DNA of 64,000 nucleotides from Anaerovibrio sp. RM50 (lineage in GTDB: Bacteria; Bacillota; Negativicutes; Selenomonadales; Selenomonadaceae). Of this stretch, positions 25,754 through 35,323 are shown in pieces (position 1 is the stretch's first letter; the number at the start of each line of letters is the position of its first letter). Position numbers and translations under genes: made by a program. The notes beneath the pieces are model-generated. The model was not told where the DNA came from and ran no database searches. It was given only the letters and a program-made list of their open reading frames with translations. Location of the stretch: NCBI RefSeq assembly GCF_000622005.1, contig NZ_JHWV01000005.1, positions 124,001 to 188,000 of the forward strand. Reading direction: 5' to 3'.

Positions 25754-26683
25754 ATGTTTAGGAAATTATTCAGTATCTTTTTAAGCGGCGTGTTCCTGGT
25801 ATCTTCTCTGGGCACTGCAGCCGCAGAGGTCCCAAACACCGCCAACGGCAAGCTGGGTGCGGTGGAAACTGTAACCTACGGCCAGGAGCAGAGCGGTGCC
25901 ATTGTGGAGCGCATTGAAAAAGTGGAGAAGGATTACGAATGCACTGACAACGGCAGCGGCATGATGAACCGCATCAATGCCTTGTACGATGCAACCTTCG
26001 ACAACTCCAACGGACCATCCCTCATTACCCAGCTCAATGCATTGGAGTGGACCATTTCCCACAAGGTAAGTGCAGACCCTATTCAGAAGCGCATCACTGC
26101 CATGGAGCTTGAGATTAACGGCAAGAACTCCGAGGGCTCCATCAAGAAGCGCATTGAAGGTCTGTCCACCTTCGCCTTCGGCAGCACCACTATTCCGTTG
26201 ACCCAGGTGAATGTACCAGCCAATACTCTGGTAAAGGTTTCTCTCGTTACCCCAATTAATGCCAAGGAATTAAAGAAGGGTGATGTAATTAAATTCCAGG
26301 CAGCTGAGGACGTTATTGAAAACGACATGCTTCTCATTACTGCCGGTGCATTGGGTGAAGGCGTAGTTACCGAAGTATCCCAGGCTCAGAATTTCGGCCG
26401 CGATGCCAAAATTAATATCGACTTCAAGGATATTGAGGCAGTGGACGGCACCAAGATTGATATGACCCTGGGTGAGGAAGCAAAAGAAAATATGGAGCGC
26501 ATGGGTATGGCAGCTGGTGCCAGCCTTGCCAGCATGATTATCCTTGGTCCAATCGGTATCATCGGCGGTGCCTTTGTAAAGGGCAAGAACATCAATCTTC
26601 CTGAGGGCACTGAGATGTACCTCCAGACCGAAAAGGACAGCACAGTATATGGTATCCCAACCACCAGCGCTGAGCAGTTCTGA
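25754..26683 (+). CDS. Secreted periplasmic protein with short helical repeats
   Basis: A 309-residue protein with a signal peptide (1-24, cleavage after AAA). Residues about 45-140 hold five loosely repeated amphipathic units of 20-27 residues (VERIEKVEKDY, MNRINALYDATF, ITQLNALEWTI, QKRITAMELEI, KKRIEGLSTFAF). A beta-rich domain (VNVPANTLVKVSLVTPINAKELKKGDVIKFQ) and a glycine-rich hydrophobic segment (MAAGASLASMIILGPIGIIGGAF) follow. The family is not recognised. TAGGAGG lies about 8 nt before the ATG, and a terminator follows, so it is monocistronic. An envelope role is inferred. Confidence 0.65.
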   Translation: MFRKLFSIFLSGVFLVSSLGTAAAEVPNTANGKLGAVETVTYGQEQSGAIVERIEKVEKDYECTDNGSGMMNRINALYDATFDNSNGPSLITQLNALEWTISHKVSADPIQKRITAMELEINGKNSEGSIKKRIEGLSTFAFGSTTIPLTQVNVPANTLVKVSLVTPINAKELKKGDVIKFQAAEDVIENDMLLITAGALGEGVVTEVSQAQNFGRDAKINIDFKDIEAVDGTKIDMTLGEEAKENMERMGMAAGASLASMIILGPIGIIGGAFVKGKNINLPEGTEMYLQTEKDSTVYGIPTTSAEQF

Positions 26684-26703
26684 TTAAAAGAATAAGAAAT
26701 AGT

Positions 26704-26748
26704 AATCTCCTCTGGTATGGTTTATCATATCGGAGGAGATTTTATTTT
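26704..26748 (+). terminator. Terminator after the periplasmic repeat protein
   Basis: AATCTCCTC pairs with GAGGAGATT (26733-26741) around an inner imperfect stem, followed by TTATTTTA. It separates the gene from the downstream sulfatase-fold enzyme. Confidence 0.7.
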
Positions 26749-26854
26749 ACCAATATCACAAAGTATACAAGAGAAGCAATTTTTGTTAAAATGGGGAGTA
26801 CTGAAATTATGTCACTATAGTAACAAAAATGTGTTTTGCGGAGGAAATAAAAAA

Positions 26855-28831
26855 ATGCGTTTGAACCGCTTTTTTCAAAATATACAGAGAGATTTAATAT
26901 TATTTTTATTCCTTTTATTGCTGCTTTGCTTTTATCGTGGCTATTTTATATGGCAGATGTCCGATTACATGACCACTGTGGAGGCATCCGAAATAGGCAA
27001 GGCCATGTGGACGGGGCTCCGTTTGAGTTCAAAATCCGCAGGCGCCTTAACCATCCCAGCCTTTGCTTTTTGTACTCTGCCATGTTTAATATTGCCTAAA
27101 CTGGCAACAGAAAAGCTGCGCCTGTGGTGGGGCGGCCTGGTTTCATTTTTTCTGGCGATTTTATTTCAGGCCCGTTTCCCATATTACAGGGCCTTTCATT
27201 CCACATTTGATTTACATTGCCTCATGGGCTGGAACGATGATCGTAATGCTGTGTTTTGGACTCTCGTGGAAGAATATGGGCTAATTTGGAGACTGCTGCT
27301 GGCAGTGTTGTTGACAGCAGTTTGCTGGAAAATTCTGCAATATGCCTTGAATAAATTGCATGTTTTGTCTCTGCCCCAATTCACCAGTTTTGTGCAACAA
27401 ATCCTTGTAGCTACTGTTATGCTGGTGGCAATTGCGGCTTTTGCGGTGTTTGTGCGTTTTGGCGGCAGCTTCACCTACGCTGATGGGGTAAGCTGGCTCA
27501 GTGCAGGGGTCACCAATGATGAATTCCTCAATGAATGTATTCTGGATGATATCCAGGCTTTGTATCGGGTGCGGGAATTTGCAGAGAATATGAGGGCTGG
27601 TAAAATCGATGGGGTAGATGCTTCACGGATTCGGGAATTTGCCCGCAGTATTAACGGATATAATGGAGAATCGGAGGAGCTTCGTCCTTATCTGGAATGG
27701 GAAGCCCAGGGGGCTATACTGCCCCGTCCCCGCCATATATTTATTATAATTGGTGAATCCTGGGCCCAGTGGCCTATGCTGGAAAAATATGAAAACCTGC
27801 ATGTGGCTGATGGCATAAAAGGGTTGATGGCAGAACCAAATTCCTATTCTACCAGATCATTTTTGCCAAATGGTGAAGGTACAGCCATTGGTATCGTTGG
27901 CATTATCACAGGCCTTTCTGCAGTAAATATGGATGCCCAATACCAGCCAAGAAGCTACGATGCACCTTATATTACTTCAATGGCTCCCCAGCTGGAGCGA
28001 TTGGGCTATCAGGTGGATTTTTGGTACGGCGGCATCTCATCTTGGGATAATATGAATAGATTTACCCTGGCCCAGGGCTTCCATCATTTTTATGGTTATC
28101 CGGATTATAAGGCTCCAAGACAAAATGCCTGGGGTACGAAGGACAGCTATATCTTTGATGCTTTGTTCAGGCATCTGTCGGAGGAACCACCCACTGTGCA
28201 CGTGATAATGACGGTAACCAATCATCCGCCATATGATTTGGATTTAGAGAAGGAAGGCTTTGACTTTGCGAAAACCAGGGATGCAATTGCAGCCTTGGAC
28301 AATATAGAAGACGTGGAGGACCTGACCACCGAAATGGGACATTATTGGTATATGGATAAGGTGGTGTCAGATTTTGTCCATAAAACTATGGAGGAATATC
28401 CGGATAGCTTGTTTATATTGACAGGAGACCATGCTGCCCGTACATCTCCGGGGACCCGGCCTACTGTATTTGAGCATCAAAGTGTTCCATTTGTTTTATA
28501 CGGTCAGGGCGTGCAGCCACAACTTTTATCTCCCCATGCAGTTGGTGGACATACAAGCATCACTGCAACATTGATTGAATTAATTGCCCCTAAGGGGTTC
28601 CATTATTATTCCTTGGCAGAGAGCATGACACGTAATCCTCAGGGGGCTTTCAGTTCCTCCACCTGGATTACTGATAATACCATAGGCTCCTTGACAGGTA
28701 ACAGGGTAGAGACCATTCCGGGAGGTTCAGCTGAGGATCCACAAAAGGCACGGGGCAAGGTAGATGAAATATTGACAAAAATAAGGACCCTTTCATGGTG
28801 GTTGATGGAAAAGGGAACTTCTTTTGAGTAA
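26855..28831 (+). CDS. LtaS/OpgB-like sulfatase-fold membrane transferase
   Basis: A 658-residue protein with about five membrane helices (residues 10-240) and an extracytoplasmic sulfatase-type domain: HIFIIIGESWAQWPMLEKY, SYSTRSFLPNGEGTAIG, VHVIMTVTNHPPYD and FILTGDHAAR. Relatives transfer phosphoglycerol or phosphoethanolamine from phospholipids to envelope glycans (LtaS, OpgB); the acceptor here is not known, and lipoteichoic acid is not expected in an organism with an outer membrane. The start at 26855 follows GGAGG by about 10 nt; a longer frame from 26717 crosses the upstream terminator. Confidence 0.82.
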   Translation: MRLNRFFQNIQRDLILFLFLLLLLCFYRGYFIWQMSDYMTTVEASEIGKAMWTGLRLSSKSAGALTIPAFAFCTLPCLILPKLATEKLRLWWGGLVSFFLAILFQARFPYYRAFHSTFDLHCLMGWNDDRNAVFWTLVEEYGLIWRLLLAVLLTAVCWKILQYALNKLHVLSLPQFTSFVQQILVATVMLVAIAAFAVFVRFGGSFTYADGVSWLSAGVTNDEFLNECILDDIQALYRVREFAENMRAGKIDGVDASRIREFARSINGYNGESEELRPYLEWEAQGAILPRPRHIFIIIGESWAQWPMLEKYENLHVADGIKGLMAEPNSYSTRSFLPNGEGTAIGIVGIITGLSAVNMDAQYQPRSYDAPYITSMAPQLERLGYQVDFWYGGISSWDNMNRFTLAQGFHHFYGYPDYKAPRQNAWGTKDSYIFDALFRHLSEEPPTVHVIMTVTNHPPYDLDLEKEGFDFAKTRDAIAALDNIEDVEDLTTEMGHYWYMDKVVSDFVHKTMEEYPDSLFILTGDHAARTSPGTRPTVFEHQSVPFVLYGQGVQPQLLSPHAVGGHTSITATLIELIAPKGFHYYSLAESMTRNPQGAFSSSTWITDNTIGSLTGNRVETIPGGSAEDPQKARGKVDEILTKIRTLSWWLMEKGTSFE

Positions 28832-29006
28832 TGCCCAAAAACTCTCCTTAGATTACTTAATAATCGTGCTGAATTCTTGTTTTATCATGGTAAAAAGAGT
28901 ATCATATAGTAGAGTATGTATGCAATTAAGGGACAGTGGGCTGGCATAATAATATTTTGATCAAATCAGTACACTGATGCCCGTTTAGATAGGGGATAAA
29001 TATCCG

Positions 29007-30542
29007 ATGAACAGAAATACAAAGGCCCTGCTTTGTGCAGGACTGGTTGCTGCCAATTTGGCTCTGCCAATTACAGCAACTGCTTCAACATATAATGCCA
29101 GCACTGACACCAATGCTGATGTGCTGGATTACTTGGAAAATAACAAACGCTCGGCCAGGGAAAATGCCATTTTGGATGAGCAGAAGCAGCTGGTTCATGA
29201 CGCCTTTGAAATGCGCAAGAACCTTAGGGATCCATTGGATCCCACCAAGAATGTTCCCGTTGCTCTGGAAGGTGACGAGCTCTTCTACGATCAGCACAGC
29301 GGTGACTTTTATGCCACTGGAAAAGTAAATATTACATCTCTGGATGCCCAGCGTTTTCAGACAGAGGAAGTAAAGGGCAATCTGGAAAATACAGAGGTAA
29401 ATGTTCCCGGGAAGGGCCATGTGGTTCAGATGACTCCGGGCCAGGCCAAGATCGTCATGGATGGCTACAAAATTCAGTACAATTATGGCAAAAAGACCGG
29501 CAACATGGAGGATGTCAGCGGCAAGATTGACAAAGAGTACATTAAGGGCAAGCGTATTGAGCTGTATCCTGACAAAATCATTGTTTATGATGGCTACATG
29601 ACAAAATGCTCAGCCCAGCATCCTGATTATCGCAGTACTGCCTCCAAAATTGAGGTTTACCCCGGGGACAAAATGGTCTGCCATGATATGAAATTCTGGC
29701 TGGGGGATGTGCCTGTATTCTCTGCCAAGAAGCATACCTTCAGATTGGACAAGGATGACAATAACCTGGAAATGCCACGGGTTGGCTACAACCGGGATGA
29801 TGGCTGGTGGATAAGCAAGGATTTTAATTATTATTTAACTGATAATTTCTATTTAAATGCAGATGTTATATATACCGGAAAAAACGGATTTCATAGCCAC
29901 GGTGCCATGATTTATGATAATAATCTGGGTAAATTCGAGCTTATGACCGGTTATTACGAAAGCTCCAGCAATAAGTGGGTTAAGAAGGCACCTTCCTTCA
30001 GATATACCAAAGCAATCCCATTAGGGGATTTGCCATTTACGGTGGCCCTGAACTATGAGCGTGGTCATTGGAGTCAGAACAACATCCATAGTATGCACAC
30101 ATATTATGGACTCACTTTAAGCCACGATACCATTGATTTAGGTGGCAATCACAGGCTGGATTTAAGTACCACCTACTCTGTTACTGATGAATCCTACAAC
30201 CATTCCCGTATTAAGGGTCTTGGCTATGCGGCTCTTTTAAGACGTGACGTGGATGACCGCTGGACATATTACACCAGATACAGCTACACCCAGGCCAACA
30301 ACAAGAATTCCGTGTTCGATTATGATCTTGATGATTATTCCCGCAAAATGTCTGCAGGCTTTAGCTATAAATTCAATGACAGGGACAGATTTTTAGTGGG
30401 AACAGCCTTCGATATGAGCAACTATACCCTTGCGGATATGGATCTTTACTGGTTCCACGAATTCCATTGTCTTGAGCTTATTTCCCGTTATCGGGCCAAA
30501 AGACATGAGTTTGGCTTTACCCTGCAGTTCAATCCGTGGTAA
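29007..30542 (+). CDS. LPS-assembly outer-membrane protein, short LptD/OstA type
   Basis: A 511-residue exported protein with a signal peptide (1-26), an OstA-type beta-jellyroll region (about 85-210: VALEGDELFYDQHSGDFYATGKVNI, YIKGKRIELYPDKIIVYDGYMTKC) and a beta-barrel-like C-terminal half rich in alternating aromatic residues. It ends in FTLQFNPW, an aromatic C-terminus typical of outer-membrane barrels. LptD inserts LPS into the outer membrane; proteobacterial versions are nearer 780 residues. Its place at the head of a heptose/LPS core cluster supports the role. Confidence 0.82.
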   Translation: MNRNTKALLCAGLVAANLALPITATASTYNASTDTNADVLDYLENNKRSARENAILDEQKQLVHDAFEMRKNLRDPLDPTKNVPVALEGDELFYDQHSGDFYATGKVNITSLDAQRFQTEEVKGNLENTEVNVPGKGHVVQMTPGQAKIVMDGYKIQYNYGKKTGNMEDVSGKIDKEYIKGKRIELYPDKIIVYDGYMTKCSAQHPDYRSTASKIEVYPGDKMVCHDMKFWLGDVPVFSAKKHTFRLDKDDNNLEMPRVGYNRDDGWWISKDFNYYLTDNFYLNADVIYTGKNGFHSHGAMIYDNNLGKFELMTGYYESSSNKWVKKAPSFRYTKAIPLGDLPFTVALNYERGHWSQNNIHSMHTYYGLTLSHDTIDLGGNHRLDLSTTYSVTDESYNHSRIKGLGYAALLRRDVDDRWTYYTRYSYTQANNKNSVFDYDLDDYSRKMSAGFSYKFNDRDRFLVGTAFDMSNYTLADMDLYWFHEFHCLELISRYRAKRHEFGFTLQFNPW

Positions 30543-30555
30543 TAAAGGGGCCGTT

Positions 30556-31554
30556 ATGGATAAGAAGGATTTATTAAATGCAATAGATGAGTTTCAGGGC
30601 AGTGAGGTACTGATAATCGGCGACATGATTGCTGATATCTACCTTGAGGGCACTATTTCCCGCATTTCCAGGGAGGCTCCCGTTCTGGTACTGGAGCAGG
30701 CCTCGGAAAAGGTGGTGGCTGGCGGCGCCGCCAATGTGGTAAATAATACCGCAACCCTTGGGGGCAAGGTTCATGCCGCAGGGCTTTTGGGGGATGACAG
30801 TGGGGCCAGGGGCCTTACTGAAATCCTTGAGGGCCGTGGGGCGGATGTAACTGGCCTTATAAAGGATGCCCATCGTGACACCATTTCCAAGACCCGGGTT
30901 ATAGCAGGTGGCAGAACCACTGTGAGTCAGCAGGTGGTGCGTATTGACAAGGAAAGCAAAGAGCCCATGTCCCCTGCCCATGAGGCGGAGCTGTCCCGTT
31001 ATCTGGCAGAGACTATGCCAAGTGTCAAGGGGGTAGTTCTTAGTGATTATGGCAGTGGTACCATTACAGAAAAGCTGAAAAAACAGATTTTTGACTATTG
31101 CCATGAGCATAATATTCCCACCATTGTGGATTCCCGCTATGATATTCTCCGCTTTAAAACCGTTGATTTCATCAAGCAAAATGATGCAGAGCTGGCGGCT
31201 GCTGTGGGGAGAACACTTAACAACGAGGAAGAGCTTATAGAGGCCGGAAAAGAGCTTCTGGAAAAGCTGGAGGCCAAGGGGGTTCTTATTACCCGGGGCG
31301 AACAGGGCATGACCCTATTTATGAGAGGTGGCTCTGTGGACCATATTCCCGTTACTGACAAGAGCGAGGTTTTCGATGTTTCCGGTGCCGGTGATACATG
31401 CGTTGCCACGGTTATCCTGGCTTTGGCGGCGGGGATAGACCCTTTGACAGCGTCAACTTTATCCAATGTTGCCTCCGGGATAGCTGTAAGAAAAATGGGC
31501 ACTTCCACCGTAAGTGCCAAGGAATTAAGAGATTACATCACGAAAAATATGTAA
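30556..31554 (+). CDS. PfkB-family kinase, divergent RfaE1/HldE-N paralogue
   Basis: A 332-residue ribokinase-fold sugar kinase: LIIGDMIADIYLEG, the GGAANVVNN substrate loop, and DVSGAGDTCVA with the catalytic aspartate. It resembles heptose-7-phosphate kinase, but the region that reads DPKGRAWAKY in the second paralogue (34310) reads DSRYDILRFKTVDFIKQND here, so its substrate may differ. It is followed 37 nt later by the RfaE2-type nucleotidyltransferase. The frame opens further upstream inside lptD, but the ATG at 30556 matches the family start. Confidence 0.75.
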   Translation: MDKKDLLNAIDEFQGSEVLIIGDMIADIYLEGTISRISREAPVLVLEQASEKVVAGGAANVVNNTATLGGKVHAAGLLGDDSGARGLTEILEGRGADVTGLIKDAHRDTISKTRVIAGGRTTVSQQVVRIDKESKEPMSPAHEAELSRYLAETMPSVKGVVLSDYGSGTITEKLKKQIFDYCHEHNIPTIVDSRYDILRFKTVDFIKQNDAELAAAVGRTLNNEEELIEAGKELLEKLEAKGVLITRGEQGMTLFMRGGSVDHIPVTDKSEVFDVSGAGDTCVATVILALAAGIDPLTASTLSNVASGIAVRKMGTSTVSAKELRDYITKNM

Positions 31555-31591
31555 GGGCCATGCCCCTTTGACTTATATTTAGGTACATAAT

Positions 31592-32068
31592 ATGCTTATT
31601 GATGCTTCGAAAATAGCAGATTTTTGCAAGGTTCTGCGGGAGGGCGGCCAGAAGGTGGTTTTTACCAATGGCTGCTTTGACATTCTCCACGCAGGCCATG
31701 TGAGATATTTGAAAAAAGCCCGCTCCTTTGGCGATTGCCTGGTGTTGGGCCTTAATAGTGATGCCTCCGTAAGGCGTATCAAGGGTCCAACCCGTCCCAT
31801 CAATTGTCAGGAGGACAGGGCAGAGGTGGCTGATGCTCTGGCTTGCGTGGATTACGTGGTAATCTTTGACGAGCCTACGGCGGAAGCCCTTATTACCAGG
31901 GTTCATCCCGACGTATACGTTAAGGGTGGGGACTATACCCTGGAGACCCTTCCAGAGGGGCAGATTGTGAAATCATATGGTGGTGAAGTGGAGCTGGTAA
32001 CCTTGGTTGAAGGCCGTTCCACCACAAATATTATCAAGAAAATCCAGGCAGGTGACAGCAATGGCTAA
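31592..32068 (+). CDS. rfaE2: D-glycero-beta-D-manno-heptose 1-phosphate adenylyltransferase (HldE C-terminal type)
   Basis: A 158-residue cytidylyltransferase-fold enzyme with [20 protein letters not shown] (the HxGH nucleotide-binding motif), [35 protein letters not shown] and the C-terminal [11 protein letters not shown]. It adds AMP to heptose 1-phosphate to give ADP-D,D-heptose. In enterobacteria it is fused to the kinase as HldE; here the two are separate neighbouring genes. Its last 8 nt overlap the next gene. Confidence 0.92.
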   Translation: MLIDASKIADFCKVLREGGQKVVFTNGCFDILHAGHVRYLKKARSFGDCLVLGLNSDASVRRIKGPTRPINCQEDRAEVADALACVDYVVIFDEPTAEALITRVHPDVYVKGGDYTLETLPEGQIVKSYGGEVELVTLVEGRSTTNIIKKIQAGDSNG

Positions 32069-33101
32069 TATTAAGAATGTTTTGGTGGTAAAGCTTAGCG
32101 CCATTGGGGACGTGATTCACGCCCTGCCAGTTTCCTATGCCATCAAGGAGACTTACCCTGATGCCAGGATTACCTGGGTAGTGGAGCCACCGGCCTACGA
32201 TTTGTTAAAGGACAATCCTTACGTAGATAACATCATTATTTTTGAAAAGAAAAAATTTAAGTCCTTTAAGGGCTTTTTGAAAAACTACGGGCCATTTTCC
32301 AAGATAATAAGGGCAGACCGCTATGACGCTTCCTTGGATTTGCAGGGCCTCTTTAAGTCTGCAGCCATTGTGTGGAATGCCAAGGCTCGTATTCGTCTTG
32401 GTACCTGCAATATGCGGGAAATGAGCCATAAGATTAGTAAGCCTGTTATAGGCCCCAACGCCAGAGGCCATATTGTGGAGCGTTATCTGGATGTGGCCAG
32501 GGCCTTGGGCTGTAGGGTGGAAAATGTGGTATTTCCCATGGAAATCACAGAGCGGGACAAAATTGCCGCTGAAGGAGCCATGCAGCAGGAGGGGGCCCGT
32601 ATGGAGAACCCTTATGTGGTGCTGGCTGTGGGAGCAAACTGGCCAAACAAGCGGTGGCCAACCAGATATTATGCCCAGCTTAGTGACTGGCTCTATGGCC
32701 TTAAGATAATTCCCGTAATTATCGGTGGCGGGGCAGTGGATGGTCAGCTGGCCTACGATATTGAGTCAGCGGCAGAAATACCGCCTATTAATCTGGTAGG
32801 CAAGACATCATTAAAGCAGCTGGCCTATATTATCCAGAATGCCCAGGCTGTTGTTGGCGGTGACACAGGTCCTGTCCACCTTTCAGCTGGACTTGGCAAG
32901 CCAACGGTTATGGTAATGGGCCCAACGGATGCCAACCGCAACGGCCCGTACGGACAGCTGGAAAATGCCATTGAAGCCAACCGCCCATGCAAATATTGCT
33001 GGAAGCGGGCATGCCCGAAGGGATTGGAGTGCCTTTCTGTTATTCACCCGGATGCGGTGGAAAAGAAGCTGTTGCAGTTATTACAAAATAATCAAAGGTA
33101 A
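32061..33101 (+). CDS. ADP-heptose:LPS heptosyltransferase (GT9)
   Basis: A 346-residue GT-B glycosyltransferase of family 9. It has the N-terminal [31 protein letters not shown] block, [31 protein letters not shown] and [33 protein letters not shown]. It transfers L,D-heptose to Kdo-lipid A or the core. The [16 protein letters not shown] cysteine cluster near the C-terminus is usual for part of the family. The ATG at 32061 overlaps the previous gene by 8 nt. Which heptose it adds cannot be told. Confidence 0.9.
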   Translation: MANIKNVLVVKLSAIGDVIHALPVSYAIKETYPDARITWVVEPPAYDLLKDNPYVDNIIIFEKKKFKSFKGFLKNYGPFSKIIRADRYDASLDLQGLFKSAAIVWNAKARIRLGTCNMREMSHKISKPVIGPNARGHIVERYLDVARALGCRVENVVFPMEITERDKIAAEGAMQQEGARMENPYVVLAVGANWPNKRWPTRYYAQLSDWLYGLKIIPVIIGGGAVDGQLAYDIESAAEIPPINLVGKTSLKQLAYIIQNAQAVVGGDTGPVHLSAGLGKPTVMVMGPTDANRNGPYGQLENAIEANRPCKYCWKRACPKGLECLSVIHPDAVEKKLLQLLQNNQR

Positions 33102-33112
33102 AAATATTTCCA

Positions 33113-34294
33113 ATGAAAATTTACAACAATATTCTGGTCATTAATCTTATGCACATTGGTGATTTAATGCTGGCCACCCCGGTCTTAAGAACCCTTAGGG
33201 CCAATTATCCCCAAGCCAGAATAACTCTGCTGGCGGACAAGAAGCTGGCAGATCTGGTGGTGCACAACAAATGGCTTGATGAGTGCTTATTGATTGATAA
33301 AAAGGGCGAGGATAATTCATTGCCGGCCTTTATAAAATTCATAAAAAGGGTGCGTCAGAAAAATTATGACCTGGTAATAAATCTCCACCGTAACGAACGG
33401 GCATCGGCCCTGGCTGCCTTTAGTGGTGCAGAAAACATAGTCGGCTACAGCAAGCCGTTGTTTTCTCTGTTCTTTACCAAGGTAATGAACAATCCTTCTG
33501 TGGCCCATCATATTGGTTGGGGACCATTTCATCTGTTTCCGCCCTATAAGTATGTGCCGGGCTGGGAGCATCAGGTTCATGCCCATCTTAATGTTTTAAA
33601 GGAATCCCTTGGAATTGAGAAAATCGACGACGGTGGCCTGGAAATGTGGGTGTCTGAAAAGGATACCGAATCTGCCAATAAAATCTGGCAGGACAGCTTT
33701 CAAAAGGAGACCAAAGTGGTGGCCTTTAATATTGGTGCCAGCTGGATAACCAAGCGGTGGATTGACAGCTATTTTGCCCAGTGCGCCGATGAATTGCTGG
33801 ATAGGGGCTACGGGGTTGCCTTTTTCGGTGGTCCCATGGACACAGAAATTGTAAATAACTGCATTTCACAGATGAAAAACGGAGAAAGCAGTCTTATAAA
33901 GGTTTTCACCGGGGAATTGTCTTTGGGTGAGCTGGCAGCCATGCTGAAAAAATGTGCCCTTATGCTTACCACGGATTCTGGCCCAATGCACGTGGGAGTA
34001 TCCCAGAGCGTGCCGGTGGTTACCATGTTTGGGGCCTCCCCGGTGCCGGGATTTTATCCCTATGATGCCAAGGATGTGCTCATAAAAAGTCCTGAGCCTT
34101 GCCATCCATGTGGCATTCATCAGTGCCCACATGAGGGAGAGCAAAATTTGGCATGTATGAAGAATATTACAGCAGAAAACGTCATGAAATACGTATGGGA
34201 GCTGCTGAAAAAATATGAGGACCAGGCGGGTAATGTACCGAGAGAATATGGTGCATATGAGTGCCGTGTGGTTGAAGCAACAAAAGCGGAGTAA
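33113..34294 (+). CDS. Second LPS heptosyltransferase (GT9)
   Basis: A 393-residue GT9 enzyme: INLMHIGDLMLATPVLRTLRANYPQARITLL, LVINLHRNERASALAAFSG, FNIGASWITKRWIDSYFAQC, LTTDSGPMHVGVSQSVPVVTMFGASPVPGFYPY. A C-terminal tail of about 30 residues extends past the usual end. It lies 11 nt after the first heptosyltransferase, so the two probably add successive heptoses of the inner core. WaaC/WaaF assignment is not possible from sequence alone. Confidence 0.9.
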   Translation: MKIYNNILVINLMHIGDLMLATPVLRTLRANYPQARITLLADKKLADLVVHNKWLDECLLIDKKGEDNSLPAFIKFIKRVRQKNYDLVINLHRNERASALAAFSGAENIVGYSKPLFSLFFTKVMNNPSVAHHIGWGPFHLFPPYKYVPGWEHQVHAHLNVLKESLGIEKIDDGGLEMWVSEKDTESANKIWQDSFQKETKVVAFNIGASWITKRWIDSYFAQCADELLDRGYGVAFFGGPMDTEIVNNCISQMKNGESSLIKVFTGELSLGELAAMLKKCALMLTTDSGPMHVGVSQSVPVVTMFGASPVPGFYPYDAKDVLIKSPEPCHPCGIHQCPHEGEQNLACMKNITAENVMKYVWELLKKYEDQAGNVPREYGAYECRVVEATKAE

Positions 34295-34309
34295 GGAGGA
34301 AGCAATATC

Positions 34310-35323
34310 ATGACCACAAGCAAGGATAGATTGAAGGAATTTGTCACCTCGGGAATGTCCAAGGTGCATATTCTGGTAGTTGGTGATGTAATGCTTGATA
34401 AGTATTACTACGGAGAAGTGACCAGAATATCCCCGGAGGCCCCAGTGCCTATTACCAGGGTGGTTGACACCAAGGACACCATGGGTGGTGCGGCTAACGT
34501 AGCCCATAATCTGGCCCTTCTTGGTTGCAGAACATCTATCGCCGGCTTTGTGGGAGATGATTACCACTGCCAGACTCTGGTGGATAAGTTTATTTCAAAG
34601 GGTATTGACTACAAGGGCATTATTTATAGGGAAGAACCTACCACCACCAAGCTTCGGGTTATTGGGGGCCATCAGCAGATGCTCCGCCTTGATTTTGAGG
34701 ATACAGAGCCAGTGAAGCCTCTCTATGGCAACCGCCTCATTAACTTTGTGGAGCAGTCACTTGACGATGTGGATGCGGTGATACTTTCAGACTACGGCAA
34801 AGGGGCCTGCACTGATGAGGTATGCGAAAGCATTATTGAAATGTGCAACGGTGCCAATGTGCCTGTTTTGGTTGATCCTAAGGGCCGGGCATGGGCCAAA
34901 TACACCAATGCGGATTACATCACTCCAAATGTGAAGGAAATAAATGAAATTCTGGAAAAGCCTATAAAGAACCGGGATGATGCCATTAAGCAGGCTGCCA
35001 CCTATATAATGAGCAAGTTCAAGATTAAGAATGTGCTGGTTACCCGCTCCGAGTGCGGCATGTCCATGGTAACCCCAACGGATACTGTTCACATTCCTAC
35101 AAAATCCCAGGAGGTATTCGATGTATCCGGTGCCGGTGATACGGTTATTGCCGTATTTGCATTGGGCATTGCGGGGGGGCTTATACCGCGGGAGGCAGCA
35201 TATCTGGCAAATCTGGCAGCCAGTGTAGTAGTTGCCAAGCTGGGTACTTATGCAGTCAGCAAGGACGAGCTGGAAAGCGTACTTATGCAGCATATTGATT
35301 CCGAGGAGGAAAATAGTAAATGA
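34310..35323 (+). CDS. rfaE1: D-glycero-beta-D-manno-heptose-7-phosphate kinase (HldE N-terminal type)
   Basis: A 337-residue PfkB-family kinase with the full set of RfaE1 motifs: LVVGDVMLDKYYYGEVTRISPEAPVPI, GGAANVAHNLALLG, the DPKGRAWAKYTNADYITPN block, and DVSGAGDTVIAVFALG with the catalytic aspartate. It makes D,D-heptose 1,7-bisphosphate. It is a clearer match than the paralogue at 30556. Its stop overlaps the hldD start (ATGA). AAGGAGGAAG precedes the ATG. Confidence 0.9.
   Translation: MTTSKDRLKEFVTSGMSKVHILVVGDVMLDKYYYGEVTRISPEAPVPITRVVDTKDTMGGAANVAHNLALLGCRTSIAGFVGDDYHCQTLVDKFISKGIDYKGIIYREEPTTTKLRVIGGHQQMLRLDFEDTEPVKPLYGNRLINFVEQSLDDVDAVILSDYGKGACTDEVCESIIEMCNGANVPVLVDPKGRAWAKYTNADYITPNVKEINEILEKPIKNRDDAIKQAATYIMSKFKIKNVLVTRSECGMSMVTPTDTVHIPTKSQEVFDVSGAGDTVIAVFALGIAGGLIPREAAYLANLAASVVVAKLGTYAVSKDELESVLMQHIDSEEENSK

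Noticed and set aside
26717-26854. Longer start for the LtaS/OpgB-like gene
   Set aside because: The extra frame runs through the upstream terminator hairpin and lacks a ribosome site; ATG 26855 has GGAGG.
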